Source of the DNA: UBA1723 sp045629285
Lineage (GTDB): Bacteria; Bacteroidota; Bacteroidia; Bacteroidales; Paludibacteraceae
Reading direction: 5' to 3'
Assembly (NCBI GenBank): GCA_045629285.1
Contig: JAZQQY010000009.1
Coordinates: 62,001 to 126,000 of the forward strand
DNA length: 64,000 bases
In this document: piece by piece, positions 23,317-32,601 of the stretch
Numbering within the stretch: the first letter of the stretch is position 1
Layout: each line of letters opens with the position of its first letter
Notes under the pieces: generated by a model
What the model saw: only the letters and a program-made list of their open reading frames with translations
Databases searched by the model: none
Told to the model about the DNA's origin: nothing
Program-made: the position numbers and the translations under genes

Positions 23317-23865
23317 ATGGCAAAGTTCATTTGTACAGTATGTGGATACGTCCACGAAGGAGATAGTGCACCAGAGAAGTGCCCACAGTGTAAGGTTCCA
23401 GCTAGCAAGTTCAAGGAGCTTGATGAGACTGCTCCAGTCAACTACGCTACAGAGCACGAGATCGGCGTGGCAAAGGGATGTGATCCAGAGATGATCAAGG
23501 ATCTTAACGCACACTTCAACGGAGAGTGTTCAGAGGTTGGTATGTACTTGGCAATGAGTCGTCAGGCAGACCGTGAGGGTTATCCAGAAATCGCTGAGGC
23601 ATTCAAGCGTTATGCATTCGAGGAGGCTGAGCACGCTGCTAAGTTTGCAGAGCTTCTTGGTGATGTAGTTTGGGACACAAAGACTAACCTTGAGAAGAGA
23701 ATGAACGCTGAGGCTGGAGCTTGCGAGGATAAGTTCCGTATCGCAAAGAACGCAAAGGCTCAGAATCTTGACGCTATCCACGACACAGTTCACGAGATGG
23801 CTAAGGATGAGGCTCGTCACGGACAGGGCTTCCGTGGTCTTTACAACAGATACTTCGGAAAGTAA
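23317..23865 (+). CDS. rbr: Rubrerythrin with N-terminal rubredoxin domain
   Basis: A 182-aa peroxide reductase. The rubredoxin domain comes first (CTVCGYVHEG ... CPQCKVP, one Fe(Cys)4 site). A ferritin-like diiron four-helix bundle follows, with ligands in FNGECSEVGMYLA, FEEAEHAAKF and MAKDEARHGQGF. This order is reversed relative to classical rubrerythrin and is common in anaerobes, where it takes electrons from NADH-linked reductases to remove H2O2. It sits in the PerR regulon-like cluster. Codon use is strongly biased, suggesting high expression. Confidence 0.95.
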   Translation: MAKFICTVCGYVHEGDSAPEKCPQCKVPASKFKELDETAPVNYATEHEIGVAKGCDPEMIKDLNAHFNGECSEVGMYLAMSRQADREGYPEIAEAFKRYAFEEAEHAAKFAELLGDVVWDTKTNLEKRMNAEAGACEDKFRIAKNAKAQNLDAIHDTVHEMAKDEARHGQGFRGLYNRYFGK

Positions 23866-23890
23866 TATCGGATTTTATTCTGGAAACGAT

Positions 23891-23925
23891 AAGGAGACGG
23901 CATAGAGTCGTCTCCTTTTGTTTTA
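23891..23925 (+). terminator. Terminator after the rubrerythrin gene, probably bidirectional
   Basis: Perfect 9-bp stem AAGGAGACG / CGTCTCCTT with T-rich downstream sequence. It abuts the 3' end of the convergent gene at 23923. Confidence 0.85.
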
Positions 23926-24498
23926 TCTTATTTGTTTGATGATTCTATCCGGACATTTGGAATTCGGACTATCACAAGCTTTGCTGTGAACGTGGTTCAT
24001 ATAAGAATCTTGAAGAGGAGACCAATTTGGAATGAATGATTGGTATTCCGCTTTAGGGTCAGAAGGATAGTCTGCTTTTGTCCCACTGAAGTATGTTGCC
24101 TTAGCAACTGCCGAATTGTCGCTCTTGCCTGAATTAGTGTAAAGAGGCGTGCGAGAATATGTTGGCTCAATAAGATCAATTAGTCTTCCGATGAAGTCGG
24201 CTACAAATTCATTGTATTTGTCCTCCTTCATTGACTTGACCTTATAATCGTTTGTGATTTTAGCCCCTTTCCCAATTTCCGACTCGGCCTCGGAAATCAA
24301 CAGGCCTATTTTCTTAAGTTCTTCGTCAGAGTGTCCTTTCTCCGCAACCATCTTAAGATAGCTAGGTTCTCTTCTTCTCATTTCCTTAAGGATATCTTCT
24401 GTAAGATAAGATGTGCCTCCGACGGATGTTGTCTGTTGAGCTCCGACGGTCATGAAAGAGGATATTAATGACATCAATATGAATAACACTTTCTTCAT
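23923..24498 (-). CDS. Hypothetical secreted protein, 191 aa
   Basis: The family is not recognised. The ATG at 24498 gives a clear signal peptide (MKKVLFILMSLISSFMTVGAQ). The mature part is hydrophilic and mostly helical (LTEDILKEMRRREPSYLKMVAEKGHSDEELKKIGLLI), then Ser/Asn/Pro-rich, with two cysteines near the C-terminus (SKACDSPNSKCPD) that could form a disulfide. No membrane anchor or T9SS domain is visible, so it is probably periplasmic. Confidence 0.7.
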   Translation of the reverse strand: MKKVLFILMSLISSFMTVGAQQTTSVGGTSYLTEDILKEMRRREPSYLKMVAEKGHSDEELKKIGLLISEAESEIGKGAKITNDYKVKSMKEDKYNEFVADFIGRLIDLIEPTYSRTPLYTNSGKSDNSAVAKATYFSGTKADYPSDPKAEYQSFIPNWSPLQDSYMNHVHSKACDSPNSKCPDRIIKQIR

Positions 24499-25036
24499 AC
24501 TCTGAAAAATTAAAATACTTAAGTCTAGCATTGCCAAATTTATTAGAAAGAGTAAACATTAACAAATTTATCGGCATTTAAATGAGATTTTCTGCTATAA
24601 ACCGGAATCAGAGTTATTTTGGTTGAAGATTTGTTTGAAATAGCCTGCCTTAATGAAGATATGAGCGATGAACATAAAAAAATTTAGATTTGATAAGACC
24701 TGACGAATAATATAATATTTCGTTTGTCTGAAATTCTCCGCTCATTTTGAATTGAAATGTGCAATAGCGAAAATTTGCACAAAAATGGGGAAATTTTGAA
24801 AACCGCACAAACCGAAAAAAAGTGTGCATAGAAATTTTGCACAAAAAAAAATCAAGTGTGCAAAGCATCGAAAAAAAGTGAAAAATGGCCAGTTTTACCC
24901 TCAAAAAAAGTTTCATAAAAGCTTTTTTTCTTAAATCGAAAGGGTAAGTTTGCAATACCTTCGGAAGAGGGAATTTTGGATAATTGAAAAGAAATAAAGA
25001 ACAATGTCAAAAAGTGGAAAATTTGAACAATCATTC
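24499..25036. other. Long AT-rich intergenic region with repeated TGCACA/TGTGCA sites
   Basis: No gene is supported. Between about 24757 and 24863 the hexamer TGCACA or its complement TGTGCA (or a close relative) occurs five times, within poly-A tracts (TTTGCACAAAAA twice; AAGTGTGCA twice). This is upstream of the XRE-cupin gene and could be an operator cluster or a curved-DNA region. Confidence 0.45.
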
Positions 25037-25044
25037 TACTTTTG
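25037..25044 (+). promoter_or_regulatory. -7 box for the XRE-cupin / acyl-CoA ligase operon
   Basis: TACTTTTG matches TAnnTTTG and lies 17 nt before the ATG at 25062, which supports that start over the longer ORF start at 24984. Confidence 0.55.
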
Positions 25045-25061
25045 ACGAAATATTGCAAACC

Positions 25062-25622
25062 ATGGGTTTAATTAACGAAAAGATTAAGCAGTTCAGAGAG
25101 CAGAAAAATCTGAGCGTTGAAGAGTTGGCTGAGAGAAGCGGTGTAAGCGCAAATTTGCTTTCTGCAATCGAGAATGGTGATGAAACGCCTTCATCTGCAG
25201 TCATTATAAAGGTGTCTAGAGCATTAGGTTTGCGTGTGGACACATTGTTGGAGGTTGGCAATGTATCTGGCCCAGTGTTTACAAAAGCTGGTGAGGTTCA
25301 CAATTCCACTAATTTCAATAACGGAAAGACTTCACATCCTGATTTTGCAAACTACAGCTCGCTTACTCACGGAAAGAGCAACTGCAGAATCAATCCTTTC
25401 ATTGTCGACATCAAGGATGCTGACAATACAATGTCAAGCCACGAAGGTGAAGAGCTTATATATGTGCTAGAGGGTAGTGCAGAGGTAGTGTATGGCAGCC
25501 AGATTTACTCTTTGGAGAAGGGCGATAGCCTATACTTCGATTCTGTAGTGTCGCACTGCGTTAAGGCAAAGAAGGGTGGCACAGTGAAACTATTAGCAGT
25601 GTTGTACTCTCCAATCGACTAA
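25062..25622 (+). CDS. XRE-family regulator with C-terminal cupin domain
   Basis: A 186-aa protein: XRE helix-turn-helix at about 5-60 (IKQFREQKNLSVEELAERSGVSANLLSAIENGDETPSSAVIIKVSRAL) and a cupin_2 sensor barrel at about 110-185 (SSHEGEELIYVLEGSAEVVYGSQIYSLEKGDSLYFDSVVSHCVKA). Such HTH-cupin proteins bind a small ligand and control neighbouring metabolic genes. The acyl-CoA ligase gene begins 4 nt downstream, so it probably belongs to the same transcript and the regulator may respond to fatty acid or acyl-CoA. Confidence 0.9.
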   Translation: MGLINEKIKQFREQKNLSVEELAERSGVSANLLSAIENGDETPSSAVIIKVSRALGLRVDTLLEVGNVSGPVFTKAGEVHNSTNFNNGKTSHPDFANYSSLTHGKSNCRINPFIVDIKDADNTMSSHEGEELIYVLEGSAEVVYGSQIYSLEKGDSLYFDSVVSHCVKAKKGGTVKLLAVLYSPID

Positions 25623-25626
25623 TATC

Positions 25627-27282
25627 ATGGCATCTATCCTTTCAAACAATACAATTCCAGATTGGTTGGAGAAGTGGGCGAACGAGACTCCTGACAAGGA
25701 TAGCATCGTTTACTCCGACAGAGATTTCCGCCTTTCTTGGAAAGAGACGGATACTCGTGTCAACAATATGGCTAAAGGTATGTTGGCTGTTGGAATCAAG
25801 CCAGGTAACCATGTCGGTATCTGGGCTACAAATGTTCCTGATTGGCTAATCGTCCTTTACGCTTGTGCTAAGATCGGTGCTATTGCAGTAACTGTCAACA
25901 CAAACTATAAGCAGAACGAGCTTGAGTATCTTTGTCAGAATGCAGATTTAAATGCATTGTTCATTATCGACGGAACTTGGGAATCTGACTTTGTGGATAT
26001 GACATACACAATGTTGCCTGAGCTTAAGACATCTCAGAGAGGCCACCTTCACAATGAGAAGTTGCCTCTATTGAAGACTGTCGTATATATCGGTTCTGAA
26101 AAGCACCGTGGTATGTACAACACACAAGAGTTGCTTCTTTTGGGAGAGATGTCTGCTGACGATGAGCTAAAGGCGGCTCGTGCAAAGGTGAATTGCCACG
26201 ACGTTGTGAATATGCAGTACACTTCAGGAACTACAGGTTTCCCTAAGGGTGTTATGCTTACTCACCACAACATCACTAATAACGGTTACGCAACAGGTAT
26301 TCAGATGGAGTTTACTCAGGATGATAAACTTTGTACTTGTGTGCCTCTGTTCCACTGCTTCGGAGTGGTGCTTGCAACAATGGCTTGCCTAACTCACGGT
26401 GCAACAATGGTGATGGTGGAGAAATTCGATCCGTTGGTTGTCCTAGCGTCGATCCATAAAGAGCGTTGTACTATCCTTTACGGTGTGCCTACAATGTTCA
26501 TCGCCGAGCTTAATCACCCGATGTTCAGCATGTTCGACTTGACGAGCCTACGTACTGGTATCATGGCAGGAGCTCTTTGTCCGGTTGAATTGATGAAGCG
26601 TGTGGAGAAGGAGATGTTCATGAAGATGACATCTGTATATGGTCTTACTGAGACTTCTCCTGGTATGTCGCATACCAATATCCGAGACCCATTCGAGAAG
26701 CGTTGCACGACAGTAGGTGTCGACTATCCTGAGGTTGAGGTTAAGGTGATTAATCCTGAGACTGGCAAGGAGTGTGCTGTCGGAGAGCAGGGTGAGATGT
26801 GTTGTAGAGGCTACAACCTGATGAAGGGATACTACAAGAACGAGGAGGCTACAAAAGAGTGTATAGATGCAAATGGATTCCTTCACTCTGGCGACTTGGG
26901 TATCAAAGACGAGGATGGTTACTACCGCATCACAGGTCGAATCAAGGATATGATTATTCGTGGAGGTGAGAACATCTATCCACGCGAGATAGAGGAATAC
27001 CTATTGAGCATGCCTGGTATCAGAGACGTTCAGGTCGCTGGTATTCCAAGCAAGAAGTATGGTGAGCAGGTAGGTGCTTTCATTATCAAGCATGAAGGTG
27101 CCGACATCAAGGAAGAGGATGTTGTCGACTACTGTAAGGGTAAGATCGCAAGATTCAAGATTCCTAAATATGTCTTCTTCATTGACCAGTTCCCTCTAAC
27201 AGGTTCCGGTAAGATCCAGAAGTTCAAACTTGGTGGCATCGGTCTAGAGCTATGCAAGCAGCAGGGAATTGAGGTTATCTAA
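25627..27282 (+). CDS. AMP-dependent fatty acyl-CoA ligase
   Basis: ANL-superfamily acyl-CoA synthetase (551 aa) that activates a carboxylic acid with ATP and then transfers it to CoA. Core motifs: P-loop YTSGTTGFPKGVMLTH, VYGLTETSP (A5), SGDLGIKDEDGYYRITGRIKDMIIRGGENIYPREIE (A7-A8 hinge), and the A10 lysine in PLTGSGKIQKFKL. Length and N-terminal pattern fit medium- or long-chain fatty acids. It is co-transcribed with the XRE-cupin regulator and ends at a strong terminator. Confidence 0.93.
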   Translation: MASILSNNTIPDWLEKWANETPDKDSIVYSDRDFRLSWKETDTRVNNMAKGMLAVGIKPGNHVGIWATNVPDWLIVLYACAKIGAIAVTVNTNYKQNELEYLCQNADLNALFIIDGTWESDFVDMTYTMLPELKTSQRGHLHNEKLPLLKTVVYIGSEKHRGMYNTQELLLLGEMSADDELKAARAKVNCHDVVNMQYTSGTTGFPKGVMLTHHNITNNGYATGIQMEFTQDDKLCTCVPLFHCFGVVLATMACLTHGATMVMVEKFDPLVVLASIHKERCTILYGVPTMFIAELNHPMFSMFDLTSLRTGIMAGALCPVELMKRVEKEMFMKMTSVYGLTETSPGMSHTNIRDPFEKRCTTVGVDYPEVEVKVINPETGKECAVGEQGEMCCRGYNLMKGYYKNEEATKECIDANGFLHSGDLGIKDEDGYYRITGRIKDMIIRGGENIYPREIEEYLLSMPGIRDVQVAGIPSKKYGEQVGAFIIKHEGADIKEEDVVDYCKGKIARFKIPKYVFFIDQFPLTGSGKIQKFKLGGIGLELCKQQGIEVI

Positions 27283-27310
27283 AATAGATAAATTCTTATT
27301 CAACTTTGTC

Positions 27311-27350
27311 TTCGACCGTGTATAGAGAGATCTATGCACGGTCGAATTTT
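27311..27350 (+). terminator. Terminator after the acyl-CoA ligase gene
   Basis: A 16-bp hairpin: TTCGACCGTGTATAGA with its complement ending GGTCGAA (one G-T pair) around GAGA, then TTTTG. Confidence 0.9.
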
Positions 27351-27393
27351 GTAATTTTATATTATTTTTCTTTAAAATATAATGTAATATGAA

Positions 27394-27401
27394 TATATTT
27401 G
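27394..27401 (+). promoter_or_regulatory. -7 box for the BspA-like gene
   Basis: TATATTTG matches TAnnTTTG, 26 nt before the ATG at 27428. Confidence 0.5.
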
Positions 27402-27427
27402 GGGTTGAGGACTAAATTATTGATGAT

Positions 27428-28660
27428 ATGAAAAAATTAATGCTCTCTATTGTGACGATTTGCATGTCGCTTTCAATTTTTGCTCAGACACCTGTTGAAC
27501 AAACTGGAATGGAGTTTTCGTTTAGTAGTGACAGGACTGCCAAGGTCACTCAGGGTCCTGAAAATAAAACAGATGTGACAATACCTGCAGTCGTTGTTAA
27601 AGGAGGAAAAGAGTATACGGTCACCTCGATCGGAAACTCATCGTTTTTATTGAGTACAGTTCAGAGAGTAACCCTTCCGTCGACAATCAAAGAGATAGAA
27701 TCGTTTGCCTTTAACGGTTGCAGTAATTTGCAAAGTATCAATTTGCCGAACGGTCTTACTGAGATTCAGGAGTATACTTTCCATTCATGTGTGAATCTTT
27801 CCTATGTCGACATTCCTGAATCGGTCACTTCAATCGGAAATGAGGCTTTTTCGGGATGTAAAAATCTGCAGAATGTTGTGTTGCCTAAGGGACTTCAATC
27901 AATAGGAAATAGCGCTTTTTTGGGCTGTGCTGGCTTCACGAGCATAAATATCCCAGAGAATGTATCCACTATCGCATTTAGAGCCTTTGCCGGATGCTAT
28001 AATGTAAGAATGGTGCTTATCCCGAAATCTGTTACTGATATTCAGACATCGGCATTCTACAATTGCCAAGCGCTCATGGGCTTTCTTGTAAGTGAGGAGA
28101 ATCCAACATATAAGTCGATCGATGGAGTGTTGTATGATAAGGATGTGACAAAACTAGTGGCGTTCCCAAGCAAGAAGAATTCTATAGAAATTCCTTTGAC
28201 TGTGAAAACAATCGACGATTTTGCTTTTGGAGGATGCCAGGAAATGACAAGCATTACAATTCCTGATAACGTTACGGAGATGGGTAGAGGTGTATTTCAG
28301 AACTGCACCAATTTGCTTACTGTGAATCTTCCTAACACAATAACAAGCATCAAAAACTCTACGTTCTACCGCTGCGAGAATATGGAGAGCATTGTCATTC
28401 CGGAGTCTGTTTCGACATTGTGTTCAGGTGCATTCTTTGGCTGTACAAAACTTGCCGACGTCAAGCTTCCGGAAACATCGTTGACTACGATCGAAGGCGA
28501 TGTGTTCATGTATTGTGAAAATTTGACTTCCATCAGAATTCCTAAAAATGTGACAAAGTGCGACGACGAATTCGTCAACTGTAATAATCTGAAAACTATT
28601 AATGCTCCTTCCGGTTTGAAACTTAAGAATCATCCGGGCAGAAAGGTAGTGTACTATTAA
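27428..28660 (+). CDS. BspA-like leucine-rich repeat surface protein
   Basis: Signal peptide 1-19 (ending SIFAQ), then about a dozen LRR_5 repeats of 22-23 residues of Treponema pallidum/BspA type (for example SIGNEAFSGCKNLQNVVLPKGLQ, TIAFRAFAGCYNVRMVLIPKSV), from about residue 65 to 400. There is no T9SS domain or lipobox, so export beyond the periplasm is uncertain. BspA proteins typically bind host or bacterial surface ligands. Short central loop EENPTYKSIDGVLYDKDVTKLVAFP is the usual insert of this family. Confidence 0.9.
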   Translation: MKKLMLSIVTICMSLSIFAQTPVEQTGMEFSFSSDRTAKVTQGPENKTDVTIPAVVVKGGKEYTVTSIGNSSFLLSTVQRVTLPSTIKEIESFAFNGCSNLQSINLPNGLTEIQEYTFHSCVNLSYVDIPESVTSIGNEAFSGCKNLQNVVLPKGLQSIGNSAFLGCAGFTSINIPENVSTIAFRAFAGCYNVRMVLIPKSVTDIQTSAFYNCQALMGFLVSEENPTYKSIDGVLYDKDVTKLVAFPSKKNSIEIPLTVKTIDDFAFGGCQEMTSITIPDNVTEMGRGVFQNCTNLLTVNLPNTITSIKNSTFYRCENMESIVIPESVSTLCSGAFFGCTKLADVKLPETSLTTIEGDVFMYCENLTSIRIPKNVTKCDDEFVNCNNLKTINAPSGLKLKNHPGRKVVYY

Positions 28661-28677
28661 TCCTTTATAAATCAGTA

Positions 28678-28707
28678 AGGGGCGTTGTGATTAGCAACGC
28701 CCCTTTC
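28678..28707 (+). terminator. Terminator of the BspA-like gene
   Basis: Perfect 10-bp stem AGGGGCGTTG / CAACGCCCCT with a 7-nt loop, then TTTCC. Confidence 0.8.
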
Positions 28708-28836
28708 CTCTTTCCTCATCATGCTCGCGTTCAGCCGTTCCGCCATCTTCCTCAGGTCGTCCTCGTCTATATCTTTATCCAACCTCTCAGGAAAAAGTCG
28801 GGGCTTTTTTGATTTTTTTCGTTGGTTTTTAAATAC

Positions 28837-28869
28837 GAAAAGAGGGCATATCAATTTTGATACACCCTC
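28837..28869 (-). terminator. Terminator of purL
   Basis: On the minus strand GAGGG(TG)TATCAA / TTGATA(TG)CCCTC forms a stem with one internal 2-nt mismatch, followed by TTTTCG, about 20 nt after the purL stop. Confidence 0.75.
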
Positions 28870-28889
28870 AATATTCACGTTTACAGAAA

Positions 28890-31800
28890 TTACTTTTTGT
28901 TCTGCTCAACCCACTTTCTTGCATTGACGAATGCCTCAATCCATGGTGTAACCTCGTCTGTTGCCTTTCTGTTCAGTGGGTAGTGTGCCCACTGCCAAGG
29001 GAAGATTGCACGCTCAAGGTGAGGCATCATAGCCAAGTGACGACCGTCTGCTGAAGCGATAGCTGCTGTAGCATACTTAGAGCCGTTAGGGTTAGCTGGA
29101 TAACCGTCGTATACATACTTACCTACGATCTTGTACTCGCTCTCTGCGTATGGAAGGTCGAACTTTCCTTCACCGTGAGCAACCCAGATACCTAGGTTAG
29201 ATCCTGATAGTGACTTGAACATCACTGAATCGTTCTGAGGAATTGTCAATGCTACGAACGACGACTCGAACTTGTGAGAATCGTTGTGAAGCATACGAGG
29301 CTTCTGCTCGTGGTTAGGATATACAAGACCTAGCTCAACCATCAACTGGCATCCGTTGCAGACACCTAGAGAAAGTGTGTCAGGACGTGCGTAGTAGCGG
29401 TCAAGAGCTGCCTTTGCCTTCTCGTTGTATAGGAATCCTCCTGCCCAACCCTTAGCCGAACCAAGAACGTCTGAGTTAGAGAATCCACCACAGAATACGA
29501 TCAAGTTAACATCATCCAATGTCTCGCGACCTGTTGCCAAGTCTGTCATGTGGACATCCTTAACATCGAAGCCAGCCAAATACATTGAGTATGCCATCTC
29601 ACGATCGCCGTTTGTTCCCTTCTCACGGATGATAGCTGCCTTGATTCCTGATGGAGCTGTACGATCAGCTGTGATGCCAAGCTTAGAAAGCTTACCTGAG
29701 AAATCAGCATTGAACTTGAATCTCAATGGCTGGTTCTTATAGTTCTCGTAACGCTTCTTAGCGCATATTTCTCCACTCTGCTTTCTATCCAATAGGTAAG
29801 ATGACTTGAACCATACGTCGCGAAGCTGGTCGATCTGGAAGTCGTGCTTGAACTTATCCTTAGCGACTCTTACGACTCTGTCTTCCATTGGAGTTGCGAT
29901 CTTAGCGAAGCCAACGCCTGCCTCCTTCATCATCTTCTCTGCTAGAGCACAGTCTGAAACCTGTACCAAAACTCCTGGGTTCTCAGCGAACAATACCTTC
30001 AAGATATCGTCACCAACGCTGTTCAAATCTACGTTCAAACCACCCTCTGAGTTAGCGAAGCACATCTCAAGAAGTGCAGTAAGCATACCACCTTCTGAAA
30101 TATCGTGACCTGCTAGAACGATGCCAGACTTGATCATCTCCTGCACTGTGTTGAATGCATCCATGAAGTACTCAGTGTCGGTAACGCAAGGAACCTCGCT
30201 TCCGACCTTGTTCAATGATGCGTACAATGCAGAACCACCAAGCTTCAAGCTGTCGAATGAGAAGTCGATGTAGTAAACTGCCGAACCTGGTACGTTAGCG
30301 ATAACTGGTGTCACGATGCCCCTTACATCAGAAACCTCTGCACCGGCAGAAATGATAACTGTACCTGGAGAATATACTTTCTCATTGCCATACTTCTGTG
30401 TCATTGACAATGAGTCTTTTCCTGTTGGAATGTTGATGCCTAGTGAACATGCGAAATCGCTAGCGGCGTTAACTGCCTTGTACAATCTTGCATCCTCACC
30501 TGGGTTCTTACATGGCCACATCCAGTTTGCACTCAACGATACGCTATCCAATCCCTCTGCAAGTGGAGCGAATACGATGTTTGTTAGTGCCTCTGCGATT
30601 GCAAGCACCGAACCAGCCTCTGGATCAGCAAGAGCTGCGATAGGAGCGTGTCCGATTGATGTGGCGATACCAGACTTTCCTCTGTAGTCAAGTGCTACTG
30701 CACCTAGGTCTGCAAGTGGAAGCTGAACCTCACCAACTGTCTGCTGACGTGCTACCTTACCTGTTACCGAACGGTCAACCTTGTTAGTCAACCAGTCCTT
30801 ACATGCAACGCTCTCAAGCTGAAGTACGTTGTTGATGTATTCGTCGACCTTGCTTACGTTGATTGTTGCGTCTGTATAGTGCTCCTCGACTGAGTTGTCT
30901 GTGATGACAGTGCGTGGAGGGTTACCGATCATATCCTTCATCTCCAAGTCGATTGGCTTCTCGCCGTTCTTCTTCTCAAAGACGAATCTGTTGTCGCCTG
31001 TAGTCTCACCAACTACGTACATTGGTGCACGCTCACGGTCGGCAATCTTCTTGATAAGCTCGATGTCCTTCTCGTGTACAAGAAGACCCATACGCTCCTG
31101 GCTCTCGTTACCGATGATTTCCTTTGCAGAAAGAGTAACGTCACCTACAGGAAGTGAATCCATGTCGATCTTACCTCCCGTCTCCTCAACTAGCTCCGAC
31201 AAACAGTTCAAGTGTCCACCTGCACCGTGGTCGTGGATTGAAACGATTGGGTTAGAGTCGCTCTCGGCAAGAGTTCTGATTACGTTAGAAACACGCTTCT
31301 GCATCTCTGCATTTGCACGCTGTACGGCGTTAAGCTCGATTGCGTTTGAGTACTGACCTGTCTCAACTGATGAAACGGCACCACCACCCATACCGATGCG
31401 GTAGTTGTCGCCACCCATAACTACAACCTTCTCGCCTGGCTCTGCGTGACCCTTCTGTGCGTCCTTCATCTTTGCGAATCCGACACCGCCGGCAAGCATG
31501 ATAACCTTATCGAATGCGAACTTCTTGTCGTTCTCCTGATGCTCGAATGTCATCAATGAACCGCAGATTAGCGGCTGACCGAACTTGTTACCGAAGTCGC
31601 TGGCTCCGTTAGACGCCTTGATCAAAATCTGCTCTGGAGTCTGGTAAAGCCATTTTCTCTCTGGCATTGCGCCTTCCCATGCTCTACCGCTCTCAGTACG
31701 TGGGTATGATGTCATGTAGACTGCTGTACCAGCGATTGGCAAAGATGCCTTACCACCGCCAAGACGGTCACGAATCTCACCACCTGAACCTGTTGCTGCA

Positions 31801-32579
31801 CCGTTGAATGGCTCGACTGTAGTAGGGAAGTTGTGAGTCTCGGCCTTCAATGAAATGACAGACTGCATCTTCTTTACCTCGAAGTAGTCTGGCTTGTCGC
31901 CTGACTTTGGTGCAAACTGCTCGATCTCCGGACCAGCGTTGAATGCAACGTTGTCCTTGTATGCTGAAACCAACTTGTTAGGGTTAGTCTCTGAAGTCTT
32001 CTTGATCATCGCGAATAGAGAGCTCTCCATCTCCTTGCCGTCGATGATGAACTTACCGCCGAAGATCTTATGACGGCAGTGTTCTGAATTTACCTGTGAG
32101 AATCCAAACACCTCACTGTCTGTAAGTTTTCTGCCGATCTTTGCACTTACACTCTTCAAGTACTCGATCTCCTGTGGGTTAAGTGCTAGACCCTCCTGCT
32201 TGTTGTATTCTTCAATATCGTCGATGTAGACAATTGGATCTGGAGTCTTTGAGATAGTGAAGATATCCTGATTCAAGCCGTTGTAGATACGCTGAAGCAT
32301 TGGATCATGCTCTGCGTTTTCGCCTGAAGCCACGAAATACTCCTCGATTCTCTCAATGCCTGAGATTCCCATGTTCTGAGTGATCTCCACTGCATTTGTA
32401 CTCCAAGGTGTGATCATCTCGCGACGTGGACCAACGAACCACCCGTCGATGCTGTCACACTCCATGTATTTGGCACCGCTAAATGCCCAAGTGAGTTTCT
32501 TAATATCAACCTCACCCAATTTCGACGAAACACCGACTGCGATCAAGCCGGCATCCTCTTTTTTGAAAAATAATATCAT
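28890..32579 (-). CDS. purL: Phosphoribosylformylglycinamidine synthase (large single-chain form)
   Basis: The fourth step of purine synthesis: FGAR plus glutamine plus ATP gives FGAM. The 1229-aa length is that of the fused enzyme. A FGAM synthetase core with two AIRS-like halves is seen (LKAETHNFPTTVEPFNGAATGSGGEIRD; GMGGGAVSSV; SIHDHGAGG). A C-terminal class I glutaminase domain follows, with nucleophile Cys in SLGVCNGCQLM and a His-x-Glu in VAHGEGKFD. Last gene of a four-gene minus-strand run, 22 nt after the deaminase gene. Codon bias is strong. Confidence 0.97.
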   Translation of the reverse strand: MILFFKKEDAGLIAVGVSSKLGEVDIKKLTWAFSGAKYMECDSIDGWFVGPRREMITPWSTNAVEITQNMGISGIERIEEYFVASGENAEHDPMLQRIYNGLNQDIFTISKTPDPIVYIDDIEEYNKQEGLALNPQEIEYLKSVSAKIGRKLTDSEVFGFSQVNSEHCRHKIFGGKFIIDGKEMESSLFAMIKKTSETNPNKLVSAYKDNVAFNAGPEIEQFAPKSGDKPDYFEVKKMQSVISLKAETHNFPTTVEPFNGAATGSGGEIRDRLGGGKASLPIAGTAVYMTSYPRTESGRAWEGAMPERKWLYQTPEQILIKASNGASDFGNKFGQPLICGSLMTFEHQENDKKFAFDKVIMLAGGVGFAKMKDAQKGHAEPGEKVVVMGGDNYRIGMGGGAVSSVETGQYSNAIELNAVQRANAEMQKRVSNVIRTLAESDSNPIVSIHDHGAGGHLNCLSELVEETGGKIDMDSLPVGDVTLSAKEIIGNESQERMGLLVHEKDIELIKKIADRERAPMYVVGETTGDNRFVFEKKNGEKPIDLEMKDMIGNPPRTVITDNSVEEHYTDATINVSKVDEYINNVLQLESVACKDWLTNKVDRSVTGKVARQQTVGEVQLPLADLGAVALDYRGKSGIATSIGHAPIAALADPEAGSVLAIAEALTNIVFAPLAEGLDSVSLSANWMWPCKNPGEDARLYKAVNAASDFACSLGINIPTGKDSLSMTQKYGNEKVYSPGTVIISAGAEVSDVRGIVTPVIANVPGSAVYYIDFSFDSLKLGGSALYASLNKVGSEVPCVTDTEYFMDAFNTVQEMIKSGIVLAGHDISEGGMLTALLEMCFANSEGGLNVDLNSVGDDILKVLFAENPGVLVQVSDCALAEKMMKEAGVGFAKIATPMEDRVVRVAKDKFKHDFQIDQLRDVWFKSSYLLDRKQSGEICAKKRYENYKNQPLRFKFNADFSGKLSKLGITADRTAPSGIKAAIIREKGTNGDREMAYSMYLAGFDVKDVHMTDLATGRETLDDVNLIVFCGGFSNSDVLGSAKGWAGGFLYNEKAKAALDRYYARPDTLSLGVCNGCQLMVELGLVYPNHEQKPRMLHNDSHKFESSFVALTIPQNDSVMFKSLSGSNLGIWVAHGEGKFDLPYAESEYKIVGKYVYDGYPANPNGSKYATAAIASADGRHLAMMPHLERAIFPWQWAHYPLNRKATDEVTPWIEAFVNARKWVEQNKK

Positions 32580-32601
32580 ATTGTGTTGAAATATTTTTGT
32601 C

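Noticed and set aside
28672..28878. 68-aa minus-strand ORF after purL
   Set aside because: Its start lies in the purL terminator and its end in the BspA terminator. The middle (PERLDKDIDEDDLRKMAERL) looks protein-like, but support is too weak.
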